In this document: one piece after another, positions 22,637 through 30,167 of the stretch
Layout: the number at the start of each line of letters is the position of its first letter
How positions within the stretch are numbered: the first letter of the stretch is position 1
From: DASZVN01 sp035547055
GTDB lineage: Bacteria; Pseudomonadota; Alphaproteobacteria; Rhizobiales; Methylopilaceae
Direction: 5' to 3'
NCBI GenBank assembly: GCA_035547055.1
Contig: DASZVN010000107.1
Coordinates: 1 to 30,167, forward strand
DNA: 30,167 nucleotides
Program-made: the position numbers and the translations under genes
The notes under the pieces: generated by a model
Database searches by the model: none
The model's input: only the letters and a program-made list of their open reading frames with translations
Told to the model about the DNA's origin: nothing

Positions 22637-25459
22637 TCAGCCTTCGCCGGCGCCGAAGAAGCGGCGGTTCCACCAGCCGCTGCGGCGCGGTCCGGCGGGC
22701 TGCGCCGGCTCGGCCGGCACCACCGGCTCGGTCGCGGTGACCGGCTGGCTCTCGGCTGCGCTGTCGTCGGCCGATGCTGTCGCCGGTTCGGGCAGGCTCT
22801 CCGCCATGGCCGGCGCTGCCGCGACAGGCTCGGCTTGGGGGATCGGGCGTGCTGGCATCCCGTCCGAGGATTCGGGCGAGAGGGCAGGGCCGGCCTCCGG
22901 CGCATCGGCCTCGGGCGCCAGCGGGGCGGCACCAAGCGTCGCCAGACTTTCGGGGGCGTCCGCCTCGGTCGAAACCGCCGCCTCCGACTCGCTCGGACGC
23001 CGGCCGCCACGCCGGCGGCGGCGGCCGCGGCGGCGTCCGCCCTCGCGCTCGCCGGCGGCATGCTCCTCGCCCTCGCCCTCGCCTTCGTCCTCGGCCTCCG
23101 CGCGCTCGCCGTCCTCGGCGTCGGTTTCGGACGCGGCGGAAGCCGCCTCTTCGTCCCGGCCGGCTTCGCCGTTGCCGCGGCCACGCCGCCGGCGGCGCCG
23201 GCGGCGGCGATGCCCGCCGTCCTCGGCCTCGCCGGCGCTTTCGGCCTCGGCCTCGGCGGCGGCATCGTCTTCCTCGGCCTCGTCGGTCGCGATTTCCTCG
23301 TCCTCTTCGTCCTCGACGAGATCCTCGGGCGGGATGCTGTCGATCCGGACCGAGGTCGCCGGCGCGACGGTCGGCCCGGAGGCCGGCTCGCCGCGCTGGA
23401 TGACGCAATGCTCGCTCGCCGCGATGGCGTCGTCGGCGACGAACTCGACCGTCACTCCGAAGCGGGTCTCGATTTCGTTCAGATGGGCGCGCTTCTGGTT
23501 GAAGATGTAGAGCGCGACCGCGGTCCTGAGCTTGACGACGAGGTTGTAGGAGGCGTTGCGCAGCAGGTGGTCCTCGATGATGCGCAGCACGTGAAGCGCA
23601 ACCGAGGGCACCGAGCGCACCCGCCCGGCGCCGGCGCAGACCGGGCAGATCTCGCTCGAGCTCTCGAGGACGCCGGTGCGGATGCGCTGGCGCGACATCT
23701 CCAGGAGGCCGAAATGCGAGATGCGGCCGAGCTGGATGCGGGCGCGGTCGTCCTTGAGGCAGTCCTTGAGCCGCTTCTCGACCGCGCGGTTGTTGCGCTT
23801 CTCCTCCATGTCGATGAAGTCGACCACGACCAGGCCGGCGAGGTCGCGCAGGCGGAGCTGGCGCGAGACCTCCTCGGCAGCCTCGAGGTTGGTGCGGAGC
23901 GCCGTGTCCTCGATGTTATGCTCGCGGGTGGCGCGGCCGGAATTCACGTCGATCGCGACCAGCGCCTCGGTCTGGTTGATGACGAGATAGCCGCCGGAGC
24001 GCAGCGTCACGACGTTCGAGAACATCGCGTCGAGCTGGCTTTCGACGCCGAAGCGGCCGAAGATCGGCGTCGCCTCGCGATAGGGCTTCACGTTCTTCGC
24101 ATGGCTCGGCATGAGCATGCGCATGAATTCCTTGGCCTCGCGGTAGGCGCCGTCGCCCGCCACCACGACCTCGTCGATGTCCTTGTTGTAGAGATCGCGG
24201 ATGGCGCGCTTGACCAGGCTGCCTTCCTCGTAGACCAGCGCCGGGGCAATCGACTTCAGGGTGTACTCGCGCACCGTCTCCCACAGGCGGAGCAGGTATT
24301 CGAAGTCGCGCTTGACCTCGGTCTTGGTGCGGTTGGCGCCGGCGGTGCGGAGGATCACGCCCATCCCCTCGGGCACGTCGAGATCGCCGGCGATCTCCTT
24401 GAGGCGCTTGCGGTCGTCGGCGCTGGTGATCTTGCGCGAGATGCCGCCGCCGCGGGCGGTGTTGGGCATCAGGACCGAATAGCGGCCGGCGAGCGACAGA
24501 TAGGTCGTCAGCGCCGCGCCCTTGGTGCCGCGCTCCTCCTTGACGACCTGGACCAGCAGCACTTGGCGGCGCTTGATGACCTCCTGGATCTTGTACTGGC
24601 GGAGCCGGCGCGGCGAGCGCTCGGGAAGCTCCTCCATCGCATCGGCGGCACCGACCGATTCGACCGCTTCCTCGCCGTCGTCCTCGCCGTGCTCGTCCTC
24701 GCCGTGGTCGTCCTCGTCGTTCTCGCGGGCTGCTTCGGATTCGTGATCCGCCGCCTCGGCGCCGTCGTCCCGGCGGGCCTCCGCGGCCTCCTCGTTGGCG
24801 GCTTCGGCCTGATCGATCGGCTCGCCGCCGACCGACGGCTCGGTGTCGTCGTCGGACCAGGACGGCTCGTTCGCCGGCGCCGCCCCGAAGGCCGTGGGCC
24901 CGTCCGTCTCGGCGTCCGCCGGCTCGGACGGGAAAGGCATGTCCCCGGGCTGGTCCGGTACCGGCGTCCCGAAGAAGGCGTCGCCCGGCCCGGTCCCGGC
25001 CTCGCCGCCGGTCTCGTCGGGCAGCGCTTCGAGCCCCTCGGCCGGCTCGGAGACGGTCGGGTCGGCCTCGGCGGCGCGCGCCCGGCTGCGTTCGCGGTCG
25101 CGATCCCGGTCGCGCCCGCGGCCGTGGCGGCGGCGACCGTCGCCGTTGTCGCGGGCCGCGGCGGCGCGCTCCTCGCGCTCCTCCTCGGCCAGCAGCGCCT
25201 GCCGGTCGGCCATCGGGATCTGGTAGTAGTCCGGATGGATCTCGCTGAAGGCGAGGAAGCCGTGGCGGTTGCCGCCATATTCGACGAAGGCCGCCTGCAG
25301 CGACGGCTCGACCCGCGTCACCTTCGCGAGATAGATGTTCCCGCGCAATTGCTTGCGGTTCGCGCTCTCGAAGTCGAACTCCTCGACGCGGTTGCCGCGC
25401 ACCACCACGACCCGGGTCTCCTCCGGGTGGGCGGCATCGATAAGCATCTTGTTGGCCAT
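22637..25459 (-). CDS. rne: Ribonuclease E
   Basis: 940 residues. Essential single-strand endoribonuclease and scaffold of the RNA degradosome. The N-terminal RNase H-like/S1 part begins MANKMLIDAAHPEE; the S1 domain is split by an acidic and Arg-rich insertion at about 90-290, a known trait of alphaproteobacterial RNase E. The catalytic core has Asp504 in VAIDVNSG and Asp547 in VVVDFIDM, the magnesium-binding pair. The Zn-link is CPVC at 605-608. From about 700 the protein is disordered, with acidic blocks and two Arg-rich RNA-binding blocks. The last residues include RRSGWWNRRFF, resembling the GWW microdomain that binds PNPase in Caulobacter. The start at 25459 is the family start; an upstream frame to 25546 is not. 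Confidence 0.96.
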   Translation of the reverse strand: MANKMLIDAAHPEETRVVVVRGNRVEEFDFESANRKQLRGNIYLAKVTRVEPSLQAAFVEYGGNRHGFLAFSEIHPDYYQIPMADRQALLAEEEREERAAAARDNGDGRRRHGRGRDRDRDRERSRARAAEADPTVSEPAEGLEALPDETGGEAGTGPGDAFFGTPVPDQPGDMPFPSEPADAETDGPTAFGAAPANEPSWSDDDTEPSVGGEPIDQAEAANEEAAEARRDDGAEAADHESEAARENDEDDHGEDEHGEDDGEEAVESVGAADAMEELPERSPRRLRQYKIQEVIKRRQVLLVQVVKEERGTKGAALTTYLSLAGRYSVLMPNTARGGGISRKITSADDRKRLKEIAGDLDVPEGMGVILRTAGANRTKTEVKRDFEYLLRLWETVREYTLKSIAPALVYEEGSLVKRAIRDLYNKDIDEVVVAGDGAYREAKEFMRMLMPSHAKNVKPYREATPIFGRFGVESQLDAMFSNVVTLRSGGYLVINQTEALVAIDVNSGRATREHNIEDTALRTNLEAAEEVSRQLRLRDLAGLVVVDFIDMEEKRNNRAVEKRLKDCLKDDRARIQLGRISHFGLLEMSRQRIRTGVLESSSEICPVCAGAGRVRSVPSVALHVLRIIEDHLLRNASYNLVVKLRTAVALYIFNQKRAHLNEIETRFGVTVEFVADDAIAASEHCVIQRGEPASGPTVAPATSVRIDSIPPEDLVEDEEDEEIATDEAEEDDAAAEAEAESAGEAEDGGHRRRRRRRRRGRGNGEAGRDEEAASAASETDAEDGERAEAEDEGEGEGEEHAAGEREGGRRRGRRRRRGGRRPSESEAAVSTEADAPESLATLGAAPLAPEADAPEAGPALSPESSDGMPARPIPQAEPVAAAPAMAESLPEPATASADDSAAESQPVTATEPVVPAEPAQPAGPRRSGWWNRRFFGAGEG

Positions 25460-26023
25460 GAAGATCTCGTGTGGGCCCGGGGCCGGCGCGGATCGCGCGG
25501 CGGGCGGGCGTTGTGGCTGATGGAAACGGGTGAAGCGAGCGGACACGACGGACCGCCGGAGGCGGTCGGGAGGGAATCTGCGGACGCAGTCGCCGCCAAT
25601 GCCATCGTCGTCAAAACCCGCTCGACGCGCCTTGCGGCGGCGTCAGTCCAATGGCTCGCGGCAGCGCGGTCGAGCGGCCAGGGCCGCCGGCCCGCATCCC
25701 CGGTGACCGCGGCAGGACGCCGGCGGAGCGGGGGACGCGACGGACGATGCGTCTCGCGACCAGGGGAGGGAAGGCGCATCTGCCGCGGCCGCACGGTGGG
25801 ATCATTCCCGCCCGGTGGAAGCCGCGCCTCTCGCCGGCAGGCGCGTCTTGCGCGCCGGCTTGCGAGCCACACCCTTCATAAGGGCTTCCCTGCCGCTTTG
25901 ACAAGCGGCATAGCGAACGGGGCCGGCGCCGGCGCGCCGGTCGACGGCAGCCTAACACTCGGGTAACCATGTCGAGATAGGGCTGGACGTGGCGGCTGGC
26001 CGGCCGCGGCGACGGGGGAAGCC
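25460..26023. other. Divergent intergenic region with a long predicted rne leader
   Basis: About 560 bases between rne (minus) and the amidase gene (plus). The only promoter I can support for rne lies near its far end, which implies a 5' untranslated region of about 400 bases. No protein-like frame is seen. For the amidase I see a good ribosome site (GGGGGAAGCC) but no clear promoter. Confidence 0.5.
25872..25910 (-). promoter_or_regulatory. Predicted rne promoter with two overlapping inverted repeats
   Basis: On the minus strand: TTGTCA at 25904-25899, an 18-base spacer, and TATGAA at 25880-25875. The -35 region is centred in the inverted repeat TGCCGCTT-TGAC-AAGCGGCA (25891-25910), and the -10 box lies in CCCTT-CAT-AAGGG (25872-25884). 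These may be operator sites or transcript hairpins. Confidence 0.45.
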
Positions 26024-27250
26024 ATGTGGCGGCGCGGCGCGGCGCTGACGATCGCGATCCTGGGACTGCTGGCGGCGCCGGCGCGGGCCGGCCAGCCGCC
26101 GGCCGCCGCTCCGGCGGCGCCGTCCGTGATCGCGACGGCGGCGACGGTTGCCGGCGACGGCCGTGCGAGCAGCCTCACCGTTGCGCTCAGCCGCCCGGTC
26201 GCGGCCAATGTCTTCGCCCTCGCCGATCCCGACCGCCTGGTGGTCGACCTGCCGGGCGTGGTGTTCCGGGCCCCGCCGGCGGCGGCCGGCGCACATGGCC
26301 TGGTGCGGGCCTATCGCTTCGGCCAGATCAGCCGCGAGCGGGCGCGCCTCGTCATCGACCTCGACCGCCCGGCCATCGTGACGGCGACCCGTACCGTCGC
26401 CGCCGCCGGCGGCACGGCGAGCCTCGTCGTCGAGTTCCAGCCGGCGACCCCCGAGCAGTTTCGCGCCGCCATCGCCGCCCAGCCGCGGCCGGCGCTGCCC
26501 GCGCCGCCGCGGGCCGCCGCCGGCAGCGTCGGCGACACCCGTCCGCTGATCGTGCTCGACCCCGGCCACGGCGGCATCGACCCCGGCACCCATGGCCCCG
26601 CCGGCCAGGAGGAGAAGAACATCGTGCTCGCCTTCGGCAAGGCGCTGCGCGAGCGCCTGCTCGAGACCGGGCGCTACCGCGTCCTGATGACCCGCGACGA
26701 CGACAGCTACGTCGCCCTCGACGACCGCGTCGCCTTCGCCCGCCAGCACCAGGCCCGGCTGTTCGTCTCGATCCATGCCGATTCGCTGTCCTGGCCCTAC
26801 CAGTCCGATGCCGCGGTGCACGGCGCGACGATCTACACCCTCTCCGACCGCGCCTCCGATGCCGAGGCCGCCCGCCTCGCCGAGGAGGAGAACCGCTCCG
26901 ACGCGATCGCCGGCGTCGACCTCTCGGCCGAGCCCGATGCGGTCGCCGGCATCCTGATCGACCTCGCCCGGCGCGAGACCCACGTCTTCTCGCTGCGTTT
27001 CGCCCGCGACGTCGCCGCCGCCGCCGCCGGCGCCCTTCCGCTCAACAAGAACCCGTTGCGCGCCGCCGGCTTCGTCGTGCTGAAGGCGCCCGACGTGCCC
27101 TCGGTGCTGGTCGAGCTCGGCTACATGTCGAGCCCGTCCGACCTGAAGCACCTGACCAGCGCCGAATGGCGCGCCCGCGCCGCCGCGGCGATGACGCGGG
27201 CCATCAACGGCTTCTTCGCCGCGCCGCTCGTCGCGGCCGAAGGGAATTGA
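26024..27250 (+). CDS. amiC: N-acetylmuramoyl-L-alanine amidase (AmiC type, AMIN plus Amidase_3)
   Basis: 408 residues. A Sec signal peptide (about 1-22, ending ARA) leads to the periplasm. Residues about 35-140 form an AMIN domain (LTVALSRPVAANVFALADPDR, VVDLPGVVF), which targets such enzymes to the septum. Residues about 173-400 form the zinc amidase domain: His182 in LDPGHGGIDPG, Glu197 in GQEEKN, His251 in VSIHAD, and the catalytic Glu in SVLVELGYMS. It cuts the amide bond between MurNAc and the stem peptide, which separates daughter cells. The start has GGGGGAAGCC upstream. It precedes the PBP1a gene by 113 bases, a neighbourhood common in alphaproteobacteria. Confidence 0.94.
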   Translation: MWRRGAALTIAILGLLAAPARAGQPPAAAPAAPSVIATAATVAGDGRASSLTVALSRPVAANVFALADPDRLVVDLPGVVFRAPPAAAGAHGLVRAYRFGQISRERARLVIDLDRPAIVTATRTVAAAGGTASLVVEFQPATPEQFRAAIAAQPRPALPAPPRAAAGSVGDTRPLIVLDPGHGGIDPGTHGPAGQEEKNIVLAFGKALRERLLETGRYRVLMTRDDDSYVALDDRVAFARQHQARLFVSIHADSLSWPYQSDAAVHGATIYTLSDRASDAEAARLAEEENRSDAIAGVDLSAEPDAVAGILIDLARRETHVFSLRFARDVAAAAAGALPLNKNPLRAAGFVVLKAPDVPSVLVELGYMSSPSDLKHLTSAEWRARAAAAMTRAINGFFAAPLVAAEGN

Positions 27251-27363
27251 GTGCAAGGCCCGCCACGGCCCCATAAAATCCACAAACCACGGTCAATCCG
27301 GTTGCGGGTCGGTACGGGGCTGGGCGCGCCGCGACCGCGGGCACGTCATCGGTAGGTCGGCGA

Positions 27364-29832
27364 ATGCGTCTTCTCCTGCGCTTCCTCGGGTTCCTGTTCG
27401 CGACCGCGACGGTGGTCGCCATCGTGGGCGCCGCCGGGCTCGGCTACCTCCTGTGGAAGGAGGGCCGCGACCTTCCGGACACGAGCCAGCTCGAGAACTA
27501 CGCGCCGCCGGTGATGACGCGGCTGCACGCCGCCGACGGCAGCCTGATCGCCGAATACGCCAAGGAGCGCCGCCTGTTCCTGCCGATCCAGGACGTTCCG
27601 CCGCTCGTCGTCCACGCCTTCATCTCGGCCGAGGACAAGAACTTCTACCAGCACAACGGCGTCGACGTCGGCGGCATCGTCCGGGCCGCCTTGTTCTACG
27701 TAGAGAACTACGGCTCCGACCGCCGCCCCCAGGGCGCCTCGACCATCACCCAGCAGGTCGCCAAGAACTTCTTCCTCTCGCCCGAGCAGTCGATGACGAG
27801 GAAGATCAAGGAGATGCTCCTCGCGATGCGGATGGAGCAGACCTTCTCCAAGGACAAGATCCTCGAGCTCTACCTCAACCAGATCTATCTCGGCCGCGGC
27901 AATTACGGCATCGCGGCCGCGGCGCTGAACTATTTCGGCAAGTCGGTCGACGACCTGAACCTCCAGGAAGCGGCCTATCTCGCCGCGCTGCCGAAGGCGC
28001 CCTCGAACTACGACCCGTTCAGCGAGACCCAGCGCGCGGTCGAGCGCCGCAACTGGGTGATCGACCGCATGGTCGAGAACGGCTACGCCACCGCCGCCGA
28101 GGGCGAGGCTGCCAAGAAGGCGCCGCTCGGCGTCATTGCCCATCCGCCGGGCGAGCGCATCTACACCGCCGAATATTTCGCCGAGGCAGTGCGTCGCCGG
28201 CTCTATGAGCGCTACGGCGAGAAGGGCCTCTACGAGGGCGGTCTCTCGGTCCGCACCTCGCTGGTGCCGGCATACCAGGAGATGGCGAAGAAGGCGCTGA
28301 CCGACGGCCTCGTCCGGCTCGACCAGGCGCGGGGCTGGCGCGGCCCGGTCAAGCATCTCGACAGCCTCGGCAGCGACTGGGGCAAGGCCCTCGCGGCGGT
28401 GCCGGCGCTCGACGACATCGCGCCGTGGCGGCTCGCCGTCGTGCTCGAAGCCGGGCGCGACGACGCCCGCATCGGCCTGCAGCCGCCCCACAACGCCGCC
28501 GGCCAGGTGGTGGACAAGCGCGAGACCGGGACGATTTCGCTCGACGACCTGAAATGGGCGCGCTGGGCGACGGGCCCGAAGCGCGGCGTCCAGGTGCGCG
28601 CGGCCGACCAGGTGCTCGACGTCGGCGACGTCGTCTATGTCGAGCCGGTCAAGGACAAGCCCGGCGAGTACGCGCTCCGCCAGGTGCCGAAGCTGTCCGG
28701 CGCGATCGTGGTGATGGACCCCCATACCGGCCGCGTGCTCGCGATGGTCGGCGGCTTCAGCTACGACGAGAGCGAGTTCAACCGCGCCACCCAGGCGCTG
28801 CGCCAGCCGGGCTCCTCGTTCAAGCCGTTCATCTACGCCGCCGCGATCGAGAACGGCTACACTCCGTCGTCGATCGTGCTCGACGGCCCGATCTCGATCA
28901 GCCAGGGTCCCGGCCAGCCGGCGTGGCAGCCGGAGAACTACGAGCAGAAGTTCTATGGCCCGCAGACCCTGCGGTTCGGCCTCGAGCACTCGCGCAACGT
29001 CATGACGGTCCGGCTCGCGCAGGACATGGGCATGCCGATGATCTCGGAATACGCCAAGCGCTTCGGCGTCTATGACGATCTGCCGCCCTATCTCTCGATG
29101 GCGCTCGGCGCCGGCGAGACCACGCTGCTACGCATGGTCACCGGCTATTCGACGTTCGACAACGGTGGCAAGAAGGTCACCGCCTCGTTGATCGACCGCA
29201 TCCAGGACCGCTACGGCCACACCATTTTCCGCCACGACACCCGCAAATGCGACGGCTGCAATGCGACGGACTATCACGGGCAGGAGCCGCCGGTCCTCGC
29301 CGACGACAGCCAGCAGGTGATCGACCCGCTGACGGCCTATCAGATGACCGGCCTGCTCCAGGGCGTGGTGCAGTTCGGCACGGGCACGGCGGTCAAGGCT
29401 GTCGGCAAGCCGCTCGCCGGCAAGACCGGCACCACCAACGACTTCAAGGATGCCTGGTTCGTCGGTTTCTCGCCCGATCTCGCCGCCGGCGTCTATATCG
29501 GCTACGACCACCCCAGCACGCTCGGCCGCGGCCAGACCGGCGGCGTCGTCTCCGCGCCGATCTTCCGCGACTTCATGAAGGCGGCGCTCGCCGACAAGCC
29601 GGCGACGCCGTTCCGCGTGCCCCCTGGCATCGAGCTGGTGCGCGTCGATCCCAAGACCGGCCAGCGCGCCGGCCCCGGCGGCGGCATCCTCGAGGCGTTC
29701 AAGCCCGGCACCGAGCCGCCGGAAGGCGGCGGCTATGACGACTATGCCGGCGGCGCCACCGTGAGCCAGACCATCACCGTGACCCCCGACGCCGGCCGCG
29801 CGGTGACCAGCGGGACGGGCGGGCTCTATTGA
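27364..29832 (+). CDS. mrcA: Penicillin-binding protein 1A (bifunctional transglycosylase/transpeptidase)
   Basis: 822 residues, the usual class A PBP size. A short cytoplasmic start and one membrane helix (about 6-31) anchor it. The glycosyltransferase domain at about 55-230 has ISAEDKNFYQHNGVD with the catalytic Glu, then RPQGASTITQQVAKN and LYLNQIYLGRGNYGIAAA, all family motifs. The transpeptidase domain at about 440-740 has SSFK (active Ser in RQPGSSFKPF), SRN in LEHSRNVMTV, and KTG in LAGKTGTTND. A CDGC pair near 625 sits in an insertion typical of alphaproteobacterial PBP1a. It polymerises and cross-links peptidoglycan. prfB often follows in relatives but is not seen here. Confidence 0.96.
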   Translation: MRLLLRFLGFLFATATVVAIVGAAGLGYLLWKEGRDLPDTSQLENYAPPVMTRLHAADGSLIAEYAKERRLFLPIQDVPPLVVHAFISAEDKNFYQHNGVDVGGIVRAALFYVENYGSDRRPQGASTITQQVAKNFFLSPEQSMTRKIKEMLLAMRMEQTFSKDKILELYLNQIYLGRGNYGIAAAALNYFGKSVDDLNLQEAAYLAALPKAPSNYDPFSETQRAVERRNWVIDRMVENGYATAAEGEAAKKAPLGVIAHPPGERIYTAEYFAEAVRRRLYERYGEKGLYEGGLSVRTSLVPAYQEMAKKALTDGLVRLDQARGWRGPVKHLDSLGSDWGKALAAVPALDDIAPWRLAVVLEAGRDDARIGLQPPHNAAGQVVDKRETGTISLDDLKWARWATGPKRGVQVRAADQVLDVGDVVYVEPVKDKPGEYALRQVPKLSGAIVVMDPHTGRVLAMVGGFSYDESEFNRATQALRQPGSSFKPFIYAAAIENGYTPSSIVLDGPISISQGPGQPAWQPENYEQKFYGPQTLRFGLEHSRNVMTVRLAQDMGMPMISEYAKRFGVYDDLPPYLSMALGAGETTLLRMVTGYSTFDNGGKKVTASLIDRIQDRYGHTIFRHDTRKCDGCNATDYHGQEPPVLADDSQQVIDPLTAYQMTGLLQGVVQFGTGTAVKAVGKPLAGKTGTTNDFKDAWFVGFSPDLAAGVYIGYDHPSTLGRGQTGGVVSAPIFRDFMKAALADKPATPFRVPPGIELVRVDPKTGQRAGPGGGILEAFKPGTEPPEGGGYDDYAGGATVSQTITVTPDAGRAVTSGTGGLY

Positions 29833-29945
29833 GGTTTGCTCGGTCTACCTCGCAGGCGGCGTAAACCCTTCACCCCGATCGCCTGCTGCGCAGGCGACTC
29901 GACCTCTTCCTCCGCGCGAGGTGCTTGGGGCGCCGCGGCCACCGT

Positions 29946-29970
29946 CACCTCTCCCCAGCGAGGAGAGGTG
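29946..29970. terminator. Hairpin downstream of mrcA
   Basis: A perfect 9-bp stem (CACCTCTCC with GGAGAGGTG) around a 7-base loop, about 115 bases after the mrcA stop. It shares the CTCTCC/GGAGAG arms with the hairpin after tctC, so it may be a member of a dispersed hairpin family that serves as a terminator. Confidence 0.5.
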
Positions 29971-29976
29971 AGCAGC

Positions 29977-30040
29977 CGCAGGGTGGGCGTCGGCGAAGCC
30001 GATGCCCACGTCGTGTGCAAGCTCCGCTTGCCCACCCTGC
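29977..30040. repeat. GCAGGGTGGGC inverted repeat
   Basis: GCAGGGTGGGC near 29978-29988 is matched by GCCCACCCTGC near 30029-30040, with an internal GTCGGCGAAGCCGA stem. No reading frame is evident. It lies next to the family B repeat at 30045-30082, so this gap is a cluster of intergenic palindromes. Confidence 0.6.
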
Positions 30041-30044
30041 CAGG

Positions 30045-30082
30045 GAAGTCGTGGATGGCCGGGACAAGCCCGGCCTGACGGG
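30045..30082. repeat. Dispersed palindromic repeat, family B, short copy
   Basis: AAGTCGTGGATGGCCGGG followed by ACAAG and CCCGGCCTGACGG. It shares AAGTCGTGGATGGCC, read in the opposite orientation, with the repeat at 17361-17488 (GGCCATCCACGACTT). It lies 12 bases from the end of the partial gene at the right edge. Confidence 0.75.
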
Positions 30083-30093
30083 CGCGGCGAATC

Positions 30094-30167
30094 TCAGCCG
30101 GCCTTCTTCTCTGCCCGCAATGCCGCAGTCGCGGCCTCGTCGACCGCGCGGCCGTCGGCCGTCAGCG
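30094..30167 (-). CDS. C-terminal end of an unidentified gene, cut by window edge
   Basis: The minus-strand frame from 30167 gives 24 codons ending in a TGA at 30096-30094. The peptide reads TADGRAVDEAATAALR then AEKKAG. Such a short Ala-rich end with a Lys-rich finish is typical of a real C-terminus, but the family cannot be named. Confidence 0.45.
   Translation of the reverse strand, partial: LTADGRAVDEAATAALRAEKKAG

Noticed and set aside
22737..23510. Tandem repeats in the rne 3' half taken as a minisatellite or CRISPR-like array
   Set aside because: The repetitive words come from acidic and Arg-rich low-complexity coding sequence. There is no regular repeat-spacer period.
22160..25966. 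A 1268-codon open frame on the plus strand opposite rne
   Set aside because: Its translation is Arg/Ala/Gly-rich low complexity without domains, while the opposite strand encodes a complete RNase E. High GC keeps antisense frames open.
27346..28989. A 547-codon minus-strand frame inside mrcA
   Set aside because: It is antisense to the PBP1a coding region and has no recognisable domain.

Overview
The window looks like chromosomal DNA from a high-GC alphaproteobacterium. The main evidence is a complete PhyR-NepR-EcfG general stress response locus, an RNase E with a long acidic insertion in its S1 domain and a GWW-type C-terminus, an AMIN-type amidase next to PBP1a, tricarboxylate (TctABC) and branched-chain-amino-acid-type (Liv) uptake systems, and dispersed palindromes whose translation gives the RHCEEA-TKQS / FARNDG peptides known from Hyphomicrobiales such as Bradyrhizobium. 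I see no phage, plasmid, CRISPR array, insertion sequence transposase, rRNA or tRNA.

Layout. 1-1741 (minus): a D,D-carboxypeptidase running off the left edge and a CAP-domain lipoprotein whose 3' end is made of a palindromic repeat. 2289-4491 (plus): a luciferase-like flavin monooxygenase and a LigB-type extradiol dioxygenase, each behind its own very similar promoter. 4508-7983: the stress locus, with a sensor kinase-like protein, ecfG and nepR on the minus strand and phyR divergent on the plus strand, with back-to-back sigma-EcfG-type promoters. 8060-9769: an exported PRC-barrel protein and two small membrane proteins; the first two are divergent and both have sigma-EcfG-like promoter motifs, so they probably belong to the stress regulon. 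9995-12984 (plus): a tctB-tctA-tctC operon. 13032-13817 (minus): a methyltransferase gene interrupted by an in-frame amber codon. 13888-18865 (minus): a Liv-type ABC transporter with a natural permease-ATPase fusion and a Tat-exported binding protein. 19214-21783 (plus): lemA and a DUF2207 membrane protein, separated by a second copy of the palindromic repeat flanked by a 13-bp direct repeat. 21790-25459 (minus): a metallo-hydrolase and RNase E. 26024-29832 (plus): cell-wall amidase and PBP1a. The right edge holds repeats and the last codons of an unidentified minus-strand gene.

How the genes work together. Under stress, phosphorylated PhyR should titrate NepR and free EcfG, which then activates its own locus and probably the neighbouring PRC-barrel and small membrane genes. 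The oxygenases and the two solute-uptake systems suggest a catabolic lifestyle on aromatic or organic acids, though no substrate can be read from sequence. The amidase, PBP1a and D,D-carboxypeptidase are ordinary peptidoglycan housekeeping.

I did not find a convincing wholly new system. The observations I rate highest are the stress-locus kinase whose ATP-binding domain lacks its N-box asparagines, the local cluster of four stress-type promoters, and the repeat element that has reshaped two coding regions.
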